Made by a program: the position numbers and the translations under genes. This document shows, in pieces, positions 1-6,164 of a stretch of DNA of 9,867 nt (position 1 is its first letter; each line of letters starts with the position of its first letter). The DNA comes from JBLHGU01 sp047615875 (lineage in GTDB: Bacteria > Pseudomonadota > Gammaproteobacteria > Arenicellales > CAJQKF01). The stretch lies in contig JBLHGU010000193.1 of NCBI GenBank assembly GCA_047615875.1, positions 1 to 9,867 of the forward strand. Direction: 5' to 3'. The notes beneath the pieces are model-generated. The model made no database searches and was not told where the DNA came from. It was given only the letters and a program-made list of their open reading frames with translations.

Positions 1-251
1 AGGATTGCGCTTCTATATAGCGGATGTTGTGCGACCGGACCAAAGTGACTGGTGAATTCGATCTGCTGCGCTGGCGTCAGCTCCTGATCGGGAAACACCA
101 GAACACTATGTTCATCCAGAGCGGCACGCACCGCGGCGGCTTGATCTGGACTAAGATTACCAATATCTAGACCTTCGATAACCACACCAAGCGCACCACT
201 GCCAGGACGAGTCTGCAACAATTCAAGAGTATTTTTTGACTGAGCTTTCAT
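1..251 (-). CDS. TauD/TfdA family Fe(II)/2-oxoglutarate dioxygenase, N-terminal part (cut by window edge)
   Basis: The minus-strand frame is open from an ATG at 251 to the window edge and gives 83 complete codons. The visible protein begins MKAQSKNTLELLQTRPGSGA. It then shows the usual TauD/TfdA N-terminal pattern: a short 'ALGVVIEGLDIG' strand, 'LDEHSVLVFPDQELTPAQQI' around residues 46-65 and an 'F..HFGPV' segment. Family members couple 2-oxoglutarate decarboxylation to hydroxylation, often releasing sulfite, an amine or an aldehyde from the substrate. The iron-binding HxD...H residues lie beyond the edge, so activity and substrate cannot be judged. The start is supported by AAGG about seven bases upstream and by an in-frame stop at 279-281. 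The gene follows the aldolase gene after 139 bases that may carry its own promoter. Its substrate is unknown; taurine is only one option. Confidence 0.85.
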   Translation of the reverse strand, partial: MKAQSKNTLELLQTRPGSGALGVVIEGLDIGNLSPDQAAAVRAALDEHSVLVFPDQELTPAQQIEFTSHFGPVAQHPLYRSAI

Positions 252-277
252 AAGTACCTTACCCGAGAAATCTATAC

Positions 278-295
278 TTCAAAATTAGTTTTGAA
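278..295. repeat. 7-bp inverted repeat (TTCAAAA-TTAG-TTTTGAA)
   Basis: This is a perfect inverted repeat with 7-base arms at 278-284 and 289-295 around a TTAG centre. It lies 27 bases before the dioxygenase start codon. The arms are nearly all A/T and no T-run follows on the minus strand, so a terminator is unlikely. It shares the TTCAAA/TTTGAA half-site with the palindrome at 348-359, which suggests an operator pair. That role is inferred. Confidence 0.4.
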
Positions 296-331
296 ATCGA
301 TTGTTTCATGAGCCGTGTGCCAAGGTTTTAT

Positions 332-359
332 ATCATAACCTGATAATTTCAAATTTGAA
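332..359 (-). promoter_or_regulatory. Candidate sigma-70 promoter for the dioxygenase gene
   Basis: On the minus strand there is a TATGAT -10 box at 332-337. A TTCAAA -35-like hexamer sits at 354-359 with 16 bases between them. The -10 box matches consensus in five of six positions; the -35 match is weak. Transcription would start about 75 bases before the ATG at 251. The -35 hexamer is one half of the 348-359 palindrome. Confidence 0.35.
348..359. repeat. 12-bp perfect palindrome TTCAAATTTGAA
   Basis: This is a perfect 12-base palindrome in the gap between the aldolase gene and the dioxygenase gene, centred 67 bases from the inverted repeat at 278-295. The two share the TTCAAA/TTTGAA half-site. 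It overlaps the possible -35 element of a promoter for the dioxygenase gene, as expected for a repressor or activator site. The region is A/T-rich, so chance cannot be excluded. Confidence 0.4.
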
Positions 360-390
360 GTTACTATTATTGTTAGTTCCATCGAGTGTA

Positions 391-1155
391 CTAGTCTGCA
401 TAGTCTGGTTCTTTAGTGTCCAGGATGGCCTTTATTTCTGCAAAGTGTCGTTCGGCACTATCCTTGAGATTTGCGAACTGAGCGGCTCCTGCAGTTGCCA
501 CATCGGTGGGAATAATGGCAGGTTCGCCGATTGACGCTGCCAACACCTGCATCTGGCAAGCACGTTCAAGATAATAAAGATCGTCGAAGGCTTGTGCGAT
601 TGAATCAGCCACCACAATGACACCATGATGGCGCAGAAAAAGAATCCGTTTATCGCCCATCATTCGAGCCATACGTGAACCTTCATCCATATCTAAAGCT
701 AGCCCAGAAAAAGTTTCGTCATAGGCACATTGATTGAAGAAACGCAGCGAATTTTGATGTACAGGCAGCAATCGAGCACCTTTGGTACAAGCAATCGCTG
801 TTGCGTAGGTCATGTGGGTATGAAACACCACCTGGGCGTTGGGATGTTCAAGATGAATGCGGGTATGGATAGTTGGACCAGTGCGTAGTGGTAATCCATC
901 GCCTTCAATTGTATTGCCTTTCTCATCGATGACTAACAAGTTGCTAGCGGTGATTCTTCCCCAGTGACGGTCACGCCGATTGATTAAAAATCGATCCCGG
1001 CGACCGGGTAGCATGACACTCAGGTGATTGCAGATTCCTTCGTGCATATCAAGACGGGTCGCCATCCGGTAGGCAGCGGAGAGATCAACTCGTAGTAAGT
1101 CGATCTCTGGTTGAGCATTCAGATGCAGTGAGGTGGAGGCAGCTTGGCTTGTCAT
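391..1155 (-). CDS. Class II aldolase/adducin family protein
   Basis: A 254-residue single-domain protein of typical family size. Members are zinc enzymes that cleave or form C-C bonds as aldolases (FucA, AraD, RhaD) or decarboxylases. The core matches well: 'NHLSV' at 43-47, 'ITASNLL' at 68-74, a zinc pair H112-T-H114 and a third ligand H177 in 'RHHG'. The position of the catalytic Glu of fuculose-phosphate aldolase appears to be His97 in 'GPTIHTRIH', as in adducin-like and decarboxylase branches, so a sugar-phosphate aldolase role is doubtful. The ATG start has GAGAG (1162-1166) six bases upstream. It lies 85 bases after the large oxidoreductase subunit and may be co-transcribed or use its own promoter. 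A hydroxy-oxo-acid cleaving or decarboxylating role would suit the neighbourhood; this is inference. Confidence 0.88.
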   Translation of the reverse strand: MTSQAASTSLHLNAQPEIDLLRVDLSAAYRMATRLDMHEGICNHLSVMLPGRRDRFLINRRDRHWGRITASNLLVIDEKGNTIEGDGLPLRTGPTIHTRIHLEHPNAQVVFHTHMTYATAIACTKGARLLPVHQNSLRFFNQCAYDETFSGLALDMDEGSRMARMMGDKRILFLRHHGVIVVADSIAQAFDDLYYLERACQMQVLAASIGEPAIIPTDVATAGAAQFANLKDSAERHFAEIKAILDTKEPDYAD

Positions 1156-1184
1156 TGGGCTCTCTCAGTCAATGTGATTACCGT

Positions 1185-1190
1185 ATCATA
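1185..1190 (-). promoter_or_regulatory. Possible -10 box for the aldolase gene
   Basis: A TATGAT hexamer lies on the minus strand 30 bases upstream of the aldolase ATG, in the 85-base gap after the four-gene operon. A convincing -35 element is lacking at 17 bases (TTTCTA). The same hexamer appears in front of the dioxygenase gene. I see no obvious terminator hairpin in this gap, so read-through from the operon remains possible. Confidence 0.25.
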
Positions 1191-1240
1191 GACCGAGTTT
1201 CAGGGATTAGAAAGTAAAAATAGCCTTGATATATGCCTGG

Positions 1241-2692
1241 TTAACGTTTTCTGGGCAGATGAGGGTCATCAGGAATATCAGGAGCGGGTAACTCTTCGTG
1301 AAGCAATGCTCCAATTAATATAGGTTTAGCCGGTTGGCGTGAGCGGGGCATAGCGACTTCATTTGAGGAAAGTGTTTGTTGTCCTGTGATAATTTTCGCC
1401 AGGCTTGCCAGGCAATTGCGTCCCTGGCAGCGTCCCATCCCAATTCGTGTTGCCGCCTTTAGTTGAAACGAACTAGTATTGTCACCGGCTATTGCCTGTT
1501 CCAGTTGCCCCAAAGTAATGTCTTCGCAACGGCAAATGATGGTGTCGGAAGTTAACAGTTGTTGCCATTTGGCCGGGGTTTTAAAGAACCTTTCGAGTCC
1601 CGCACGGAATTGGCATAGGCGTCGAAAAGTACCTAAATTTTTAGATAACCTGGTTTGAGCAATCTTCTTTGAGATTATTCCAGCATGAAGACAAGCATTA
1701 ATTCCAGCAATGCGTCCCTCGACAAGAGAAAGTGCTGCACCACCGATTGCAGCCCCATCACCGGCCGCAAATACTCCAGCGACATTGGTCATTAGCGTTT
1801 CACTGCGCACTATGGTACTACCGCCACGCAAAGGTAGAAAGGCTTCTTGCGCACCCAATAATCGCGCTAGCTCCAAAGACGGGGTTAAGCCAAATCCGGT
1901 TATCAAAGTCTGAACGTCGTAATGCAGGCTTTTGCGACGATTAATATTACCATCGGCATCGATAGCAGCAATTTCTACGCCATGTAAATCAGGGTCGCCG
2001 TGAGCCGCAACCACCGTATGTCCACGCAAAATCGGCGTACCCGCCTTGAGCAAGGCAAGACGATATTGAGCAGCTAATTTGAGGATTGAAGGCGCCAGTG
2101 CCAGGTTGACTATGTCTAGGCTGATTCGCCATGATTGATTCGCTGCTTCCACCACCGCAGCAACCTGCACTCCTGCATTGACCAGGCTGGCCGCAGCTAC
2201 TAATAGAAGGGGACCATTGCCTGCGACTACTACTGGACCCGGTGGTGCAATATGCATGCCCTTGATTAAATTTTGTAGCCCACCGGCCGTCATCACTCCA
2301 GGCAAGGTCCAGCCAGGGAAGGCAACTACATTGTCACGGGCGCCGGTTGCAATAATAATAGATTTTGCCATCACTCGACCCGATCGCTCAGCATCGGCTA
2401 TCGCTAATGTCAAAGGATCAACAAAATCCCATACGGTTGCATTGGGACGATAAGAAAGCAATGGCGAATCTAGCACTTTACGTAACGCACTGAATTGGCG
2501 TTTAGCCTTATTTTGTGCCGCACTTGTAGCGGTCTCGAAAGTTTGCGGTAGTTGACGAAAATATTGTCCTCCAGGCTGGGAGTTGTCATCGATCAGTACA
2601 ACGCGCGCTCCTGATGTAACCGCTTCTGTTGCTGCCGATAACCCGGCGGCACCAGCACCGACTATTGCGACGTCGTAATTTGCAACTGTCAT
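1241..2692 (-). CDS. FAD/NAD(P)-binding oxidoreductase, large subunit of an HcnB / opine oxidase A / D-hydroxyproline dehydrogenase-type complex
   Basis: A 483-residue flavoprotein of the pyridine-nucleotide-disulfide oxidoreductase fold. An N-terminal dinucleotide motif VGAGAAG is at 11-17, 'ATGARD' at 115-120, a second nucleotide-binding segment 'VVVAGNGPLLL' near 154-164 and the FAD-contacting 'FAAGDGAAIGG' near 308-318. The C-terminal third has a BFD-like [2Fe-2S] cysteine set, C387-x-C389 and C422-x4-C427. The following 'RQPAKPILIGALL' resembles the tail of HcnB/OoxA proteins. Relatives pair with a small ferredoxin-like protein and a DAO-type flavoprotein to oxidise glycine, opines or D-hydroxyproline at the membrane or in the cytosol. 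The ATG at 2692 overlaps the stop of the [2Fe-2S] gene (ATGA), without a clear Shine-Dalgarno site, implying translational coupling. The substrate cannot be read from this subunit. Confidence 0.9.
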   Translation of the reverse strand: MTVANYDVAIVGAGAAGLSAATEAVTSGARVVLIDDNSQPGGQYFRQLPQTFETATSAAQNKAKRQFSALRKVLDSPLLSYRPNATVWDFVDPLTLAIADAERSGRVMAKSIIIATGARDNVVAFPGWTLPGVMTAGGLQNLIKGMHIAPPGPVVVAGNGPLLLVAAASLVNAGVQVAAVVEAANQSWRISLDIVNLALAPSILKLAAQYRLALLKAGTPILRGHTVVAAHGDPDLHGVEIAAIDADGNINRRKSLHYDVQTLITGFGLTPSLELARLLGAQEAFLPLRGGSTIVRSETLMTNVAGVFAAGDGAAIGGAALSLVEGRIAGINACLHAGIISKKIAQTRLSKNLGTFRRLCQFRAGLERFFKTPAKWQQLLTSDTIICRCEDITLGQLEQAIAGDNTSSFQLKAATRIGMGRCQGRNCLASLAKIITGQQTLSSNEVAMPRSRQPAKPILIGALLHEELPAPDIPDDPHLPRKR

Positions 2693-3006
2693 TGCTTGTC
2701 GAATAACGTCGCAGTTTGCACCACCATGTCAGCCTCGACAATTTGCATGCAAGCACGTTGATTGGGTTTACCATCTACATTAACAAGACATTCCCAACAG
2801 ACACCCATGCCGCAAAAATATCCGCGTGGCATACCGCTACGACTCCGCCTGGTAGCAGAATGCCCCGCCGCGATGAGTGCTGCTGCGACGGTCTCCCCAG
2901 CATAAGCAGGCACATCCAGATCATCGAATCGGAAACTGACTAATTCTCCTCGATTGATTTCATCGCTTAAGTTAGCATCGATCCTATGTCCGGCTTTTCT
3001 TGTCAC
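2689..3006 (-). CDS. Small [2Fe-2S] ferredoxin-like subunit (HcnA / D-hydroxyproline dehydrogenase gamma type)
   Basis: A 105-residue protein with a plant-type [2Fe-2S] signature: C65-x4-C70-x2-C73-x12-C86, within 'YFCGMGVCWECLVNVDGKP'. The N-terminal half, with 'VSFRFDDLDVPAYAGETVAAAL', is the beta-grasp part and matches the stand-alone small subunits of three-component amino-acid dehydrogenases, which are about 90-110 residues. It should carry electrons between the two flavoprotein subunits. Both ends overlap its neighbours by four bases (ATGA at 3003-3006 and 2689-2692), so the three subunits are translationally coupled and probably made in equal amounts. The 'RGYFCGMGVCWEC' stretch is characteristic of this family rather than of photosynthetic ferredoxins. 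It is present intact, with all four cysteines. Confidence 0.9.
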   Translation of the reverse strand: MTRKAGHRIDANLSDEINRGELVSFRFDDLDVPAYAGETVAAALIAAGHSATRRSRSGMPRGYFCGMGVCWECLVNVDGKPNQRACMQIVEADMVVQTATLFDKQ

Positions 3007-4127
3007 TGAATAAACCTTAAGGGTGAAAATTGCGGGTCTATTGTCGCAGTGTCAGGGGAAAGAATCATGTTGCTTAACATCAGACCTAATGCAGGCCCTT
3101 GACTATAACCACCTCTGGCACAAGCAAGTACCCAGGCATTATCGTGACCGGGTAAAGCGCCGATTACGGGCAGTGCATCTGGCGCCACGGCTTCGAATCC
3201 AGACCATGTGCGTGTGATTCTTAAGTGGGATAGTGCGGGAATGACCGAAGCCGCGACCCGCATATTATGAATAAATCTCTCGTAATGAATGTCTCGCTTG
3301 CCTGATTCAACCGAGCCGCTACCTTGCCATCCTCCGCCAATTAGACAGGTACCATTTGGATATTGCTTGACAGAGAGGATGCCCCCAGCATGGGTGACCA
3401 CGCGGTCAAAGATTGGTGGCGCAGCCTCGGTCACAGTCAGCATATTCACATCTACCTGCACTGGTATTCGGCAATCTATCATTGCCGCTATATCTCCTGC
3501 CCATGCCCCGGCGGCGTTTATAATGTGATCTGAATAGATATCACCATTAGACGTCTTTATCTGATACGCATTGCTGCTGGTGTTTTTAGGTTGGTGAATT
3601 GCAGTGACTTTTGTATGGCTTTCTATTCGCACCCCCAGATTACGGGCCCCTGCAACCATAGCATTACCGGCTATCAGAGGGCTTGAATAACTATCTTGTT
3701 TACAAAAGCTTGCCGTTTTCACCTGGCTGCCAAGCCAGGGTGCCATGGTTTTTGTTTCGCTTATGGAAAGCAGTTCAACTTCAATACCTTCTTGCCTCTG
3801 CTCGATCACGGCCTCTTCTAGCCGTTGGACTTCGATATCATTGGTTGCCACTCTTAGCCCGCCAGGTTGGCCGAATCCAACATCGATACCGTAATCATCC
3901 TGCATCGATTGCCATAATCCGATGGCGTCCCGGGTAATCTTTAAAACTTCACGACGTTTAACCTGTACTGATAGCGTGCCTGCGTTGGCACCCGATGCAT
4001 CAGACCATGGTTCACCTTTATCCACTATCACGACATTACAACCCGCCTTCGCCAGTGGTAACGCCGTTGCTAGCCCGGATATTCCGGCACCGATAATGAC
4101 AACGTCAGCGTTCCTTGGCAGGCTCAT
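3003..4127 (-). CDS. DAO-family FAD-dependent dehydrogenase, catalytic subunit (HcnC / OoxB / D-hydroxyproline dehydrogenase beta type)
   Basis: A 374-residue D-amino-acid-oxidase-fold protein. It has the FAD motif IGAGISG at 12-18 and an acidic residue ending strand two (D36). It also has 'NAAGAWA' at 204-210 and the family's C-terminal FAD/substrate region 'GFEAVAPDALPVIGA' at 310-324 followed by 'GGYSQGPALG' at 339-348. The DAO-type subunit of HcnABC, opine oxidases and D-hydroxyproline dehydrogenases oxidises the C-N bond of a secondary or primary amine. Its order upstream of the [2Fe-2S] and large subunits supports a single complex. The ATG starts 7 bases after the DapA-family stop with no evident Shine-Dalgarno site, suggesting coupling. 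The subfamily is clear; the substrate (D-hydroxyproline, an opine or another N-substituted amino acid) is not. Confidence 0.9.
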   Translation of the reverse strand: MSLPRNADVVIIGAGISGLATALPLAKAGCNVVIVDKGEPWSDASGANAGTLSVQVKRREVLKITRDAIGLWQSMQDDYGIDVGFGQPGGLRVATNDIEVQRLEEAVIEQRQEGIEVELLSISETKTMAPWLGSQVKTASFCKQDSYSSPLIAGNAMVAGARNLGVRIESHTKVTAIHQPKNTSSNAYQIKTSNGDIYSDHIINAAGAWAGDIAAMIDCRIPVQVDVNMLTVTEAAPPIFDRVVTHAGGILSVKQYPNGTCLIGGGWQGSGSVESGKRDIHYERFIHNMRVAASVIPALSHLRITRTWSGFEAVAPDALPVIGALPGHDNAWVLACARGGYSQGPALGLMLSNMILSPDTATIDPQFSPLRFIQ

Positions 4128-4134
4128 TTCGATT

Positions 4135-5055
4135 CTATGAGTTGCCGGAATCCACTAGGTTTAACCGCGCTAGAATACCTTTGAGTTTTTCACGATCTTG
4201 CTCGTTCAGTGGTAAATGCGGCAAGCGGGGGAATCCCGCATGACGCCCCATTAAATTCATGCATTCTTTAATAATTACATAGGGTGAGTTACCGCCCAGA
4301 TAAAATGCTTCGTATACTTCATCAATAACACGCTCAAGCGCAATGGCTTGATCCTGTGGTCCCTTCAGAGCCAACTGGTAGAACTTAACTGCATCGTTGC
4401 CCATGAAATTTGTACACATGGAAACAATACCCACTGCACCTCTATCAATCGCAGCGCGAGCATAGGGTTCCAGACCAGCAAAAACAGCGAGTTCGTCGCC
4501 TACCTCTCTGAGAACTGCGGCTAGCGCATAGAGATCCTTGGTCGAATCTTTTAGGGAAACTACAGAAGGAAGCTGTGCGAGTTTGCCTGCAATGGCCGGC
4601 GTCAAGGTGACTTGAGTGCGACCTGGGTTGTTATAAATCATGATCGGCAAGCCAACTTCGGACACTGCGGCGAAGTGACCCAGTAATTCGCGCTCATTTG
4701 GCAAGGCATAGGGTGGCGCTAACACCATGGCACCGTCACAGCCAATAGATTTCGCCTGAGCGGTCAGCTCTACAGTTTCCCGCGTCCCCATTGCGGAAGT
4801 GCCGGCGAGTAACTGAACTGATTTTGGGATCACACTACGGGCAAGTGCAAACAATGCGATCCGTTCGCTATCGCTCATGGTATACCACTCTCCTGTGGAG
4901 CCCGCGATAATGATGCCCTGGACACCATCTGCGACGAATGTTTGCATGAGATTGGTGAACGCTGGTTCATCCAAAGTCCCATCACGTAAATAAGGCGTTA
5001 CCGATACAACAAAGACGCCTTGCCAATTTGTTTTGCGCGATGTATTCGCATTCAT
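4135..5055 (-). CDS. DapA/NAL-family lyase or deaminase, possibly pyrroline-4-hydroxy-2-carboxylate deaminase
   Basis: A 306-residue class I aldolase-fold protein of ordinary family length. It shows 'GSTGEW' at 52-57 (the pyruvate-carboxylate binding loop), the catalytic tyrosine Y141 in 'YNNPGR' and the Schiff-base lysine K169 in 'SLKDSTKD'. These residues mark dihydrodipicolinate synthase, N-acetylneuraminate lyase and their deaminase and dehydratase relatives. In hydroxyproline degradation a member of this family deaminates pyrroline-4-hydroxy-2-carboxylate to 2-oxoglutarate semialdehyde. Its position as first gene of the operon encoding a three-subunit amine dehydrogenase fits that role better than lysine biosynthesis. 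ATG at 5053-5055 has only a weak GGA nine bases upstream. A different 2-oxo acid aldol cleavage cannot be excluded. Confidence 0.88.
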   Translation of the reverse strand: MNANTSRKTNWQGVFVVSVTPYLRDGTLDEPAFTNLMQTFVADGVQGIIIAGSTGEWYTMSDSERIALFALARSVIPKSVQLLAGTSAMGTRETVELTAQAKSIGCDGAMVLAPPYALPNERELLGHFAAVSEVGLPIMIYNNPGRTQVTLTPAIAGKLAQLPSVVSLKDSTKDLYALAAVLREVGDELAVFAGLEPYARAAIDRGAVGIVSMCTNFMGNDAVKFYQLALKGPQDQAIALERVIDEVYEAFYLGGNSPYVIIKECMNLMGRHAGFPRLPHLPLNEQDREKLKGILARLNLVDSGNS

Positions 5056-5091
5056 GACATATGTTCCAATGCTTTTTTTGCTGGGGTATCA

Positions 5092-5120
5092 AGTGTACGG
5101 AGCAATGCCCATGACAGCAA
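5092..5120 (-). promoter_or_regulatory. Candidate sigma-70 promoter for the lyase-dehydrogenase operon
   Basis: On the minus strand a TTGCTG hexamer (5115-5120) and TACACT (5092-5097) are separated by exactly 17 bases. Each matches four of six consensus positions. Transcription would start near 5085, about 30 bases before the DapA-family ATG. It lies in the 129-base divergent region shared with the plus-strand gene, where a single regulator could control both sides. Confidence 0.4.
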
Positions 5121-5169
5121 GCCTTGCATCACAGTACCCAAATGCCATATTGTAGTCTTGAACTTCATT

Positions 5170-5187
5170 AGGAGCATACCACCTGTG
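5170..5187 (+). promoter_or_regulatory. Ribosome binding site that sets the GTG start of the cyclodeaminase-family gene
   Basis: AGGAG at 5170-5174 lies 10 bases before the GTG at 5185-5187. The frame remains open upstream to 5020, but that extension runs into the divergent lyase gene and has no family similarity. A TTGCAT (5124-5129) and TATTGT (5148-5153) pair, 18 bases apart, is a weak promoter candidate just upstream. Confidence 0.6.
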
Positions 5188-6153
5188 ATCCGATATCTTT
5201 CACGTAACAACGTTGAGCACCTTGGTGTCAACGGTTCAATGCTGGCTAATCGCATCGAGCAGACCATTGTAGCGTCTGCCAACGGCGCAGTAGAGAACTT
5301 GCCAAAATCTGCTGTTCAGCTTGAGGATGGGCGCTTATTTCAGTCTATCATGGCGGTTGGAAAATCTTCGCCTGCGCCACCCTATGCAGCGACAAAGGTT
5401 GTTGGGTTGTCGCCTGATAATCACCAAAAAGGCCTTCCGCATATTGGCAGTGTGATCGTATTGCTGGACAGGTCTACAGGACTGCCACTTTGTATTATGG
5501 ACGGCTCCTGGATTACAGAAACCCGTACCGCGGCTTTAAGCCTGATCGTTGCGCGTCGTTTCGCGAGACCTGATGCGCAGTGTATTGGCTTTGTCGCGTG
5601 TGGCGCTCAGGCGCGTTCACATCTTGCGGTGTTGAAGAAAGAGTTTCCATTGACCAAAGTGACTGCATTCAGTCGCAATGTAAAAACAGCTGAAAGTTTT
5701 GCCACCTGGGTTCGTGAGCAAGGTCTTGAGGCAATAGTCACAGAAGATCCGATGAAGGCCGTCGCGGCGCAAGATATTGTCGTGAGTAGTGTGCCTCAGG
5801 GTTCTGCACCGATGGGTTTTTTGCAAGCACAATGGCTTGAGCCAGGAGCGTTTGCGACATTAGTTGATCTTGGTAGATCCTGGAGCGAGGACGGATTTTT
5901 GGCGATTGAAAGTAAAATAGTAGACAATCGATTGCTTGCGGAGAAGGCGCAAAAAACCAGACCGTTCACGCCATCAGGTCCTTATACGCAGGATCTTGAG
6001 GAGCTAATTACCAAATCTGGTTCTGGAAATCATTCATCCAATCAGCGTGCTGTGTTTGTTTTTCAAGGTATCGCTCTCGCCGATCTCGCCGCTGCCGCTT
6101 TGGTTTTTGAAAAAGCAGTCGAAGCGAATGCTGGAACCCAATTAGAAAGCTAG
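5185..6153 (+). CDS. Ornithine cyclodeaminase/mu-crystallin family protein
   Basis: From the GTG start the protein is 322 residues, the usual size for a family of NAD(P)-dependent cyclodeaminases, ketimine and pyrroline-2-carboxylate reductases and amino-acid dehydrogenases. Visible marks are K71 in 'TKVVGLSPDN', 'MDGSWIT..RTAA' at 105-117 and the nucleotide-binding segment near 135-143. 'LVDLG' is at 226-230 and 'FQGIALADLAAAA' at 293-305. The dinucleotide loop reads 'ACGAQA' where the family normally has GxGxQA, and the substrate-binding arginine after the N-terminal proline appears to be a lysine (K41). It may therefore be a divergent reductase rather than a true cyclodeaminase. It is the only plus-strand gene: divergent from the DapA-family operon and convergent, by 11 bases, with the monooxygenase gene. 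Pyrroline-2-carboxylate reduction or an opine-linked step are reasonable guesses. Confidence 0.85.
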   Translation: MIRYLSRNNVEHLGVNGSMLANRIEQTIVASANGAVENLPKSAVQLEDGRLFQSIMAVGKSSPAPPYAATKVVGLSPDNHQKGLPHIGSVIVLLDRSTGLPLCIMDGSWITETRTAALSLIVARRFARPDAQCIGFVACGAQARSHLAVLKKEFPLTKVTAFSRNVKTAESFATWVREQGLEAIVTEDPMKAVAAQDIVVSSVPQGSAPMGFLQAQWLEPGAFATLVDLGRSWSEDGFLAIESKIVDNRLLAEKAQKTRPFTPSGPYTQDLEELITKSGSGNHSSNQRAVFVFQGIALADLAAAALVFEKAVEANAGTQLES

Positions 6154-6164
6154 AATCTGCTGCG

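Noticed and set aside
301..534. Plus-strand frame of 77 codons near the left end
   Set aside because: Its second half lies antisense within the aldolase gene and its first half covers the palindrome-bearing gap; the product is hydrophobic and cysteine-rich without any family pattern, and no Shine-Dalgarno site is evident.
1241..4127. Hydrogen cyanide synthase (HcnABC)
   Set aside because: Subunit types match, but gene order (DAO, [2Fe-2S], large subunit) and the adjacent DapA-family gene fit imino-acid or opine dehydrogenases better; cyanide synthesis is not supported.
4135..5055. Biosynthetic dihydrodipicolinate synthase for lysine
   Set aside because: The catalytic residues are shared by the whole family, but the gene heads an operon for an amine dehydrogenase complex, which points to a catabolic family member.
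5020..5184. A 55-residue upstream extension of the cyclodeaminase-family frame beginning at ATG 5020
   Set aside because: It overlaps the divergent lyase coding region, shows no family similarity, and a GTG with AGGAG upstream at 5185 gives the normal family length.
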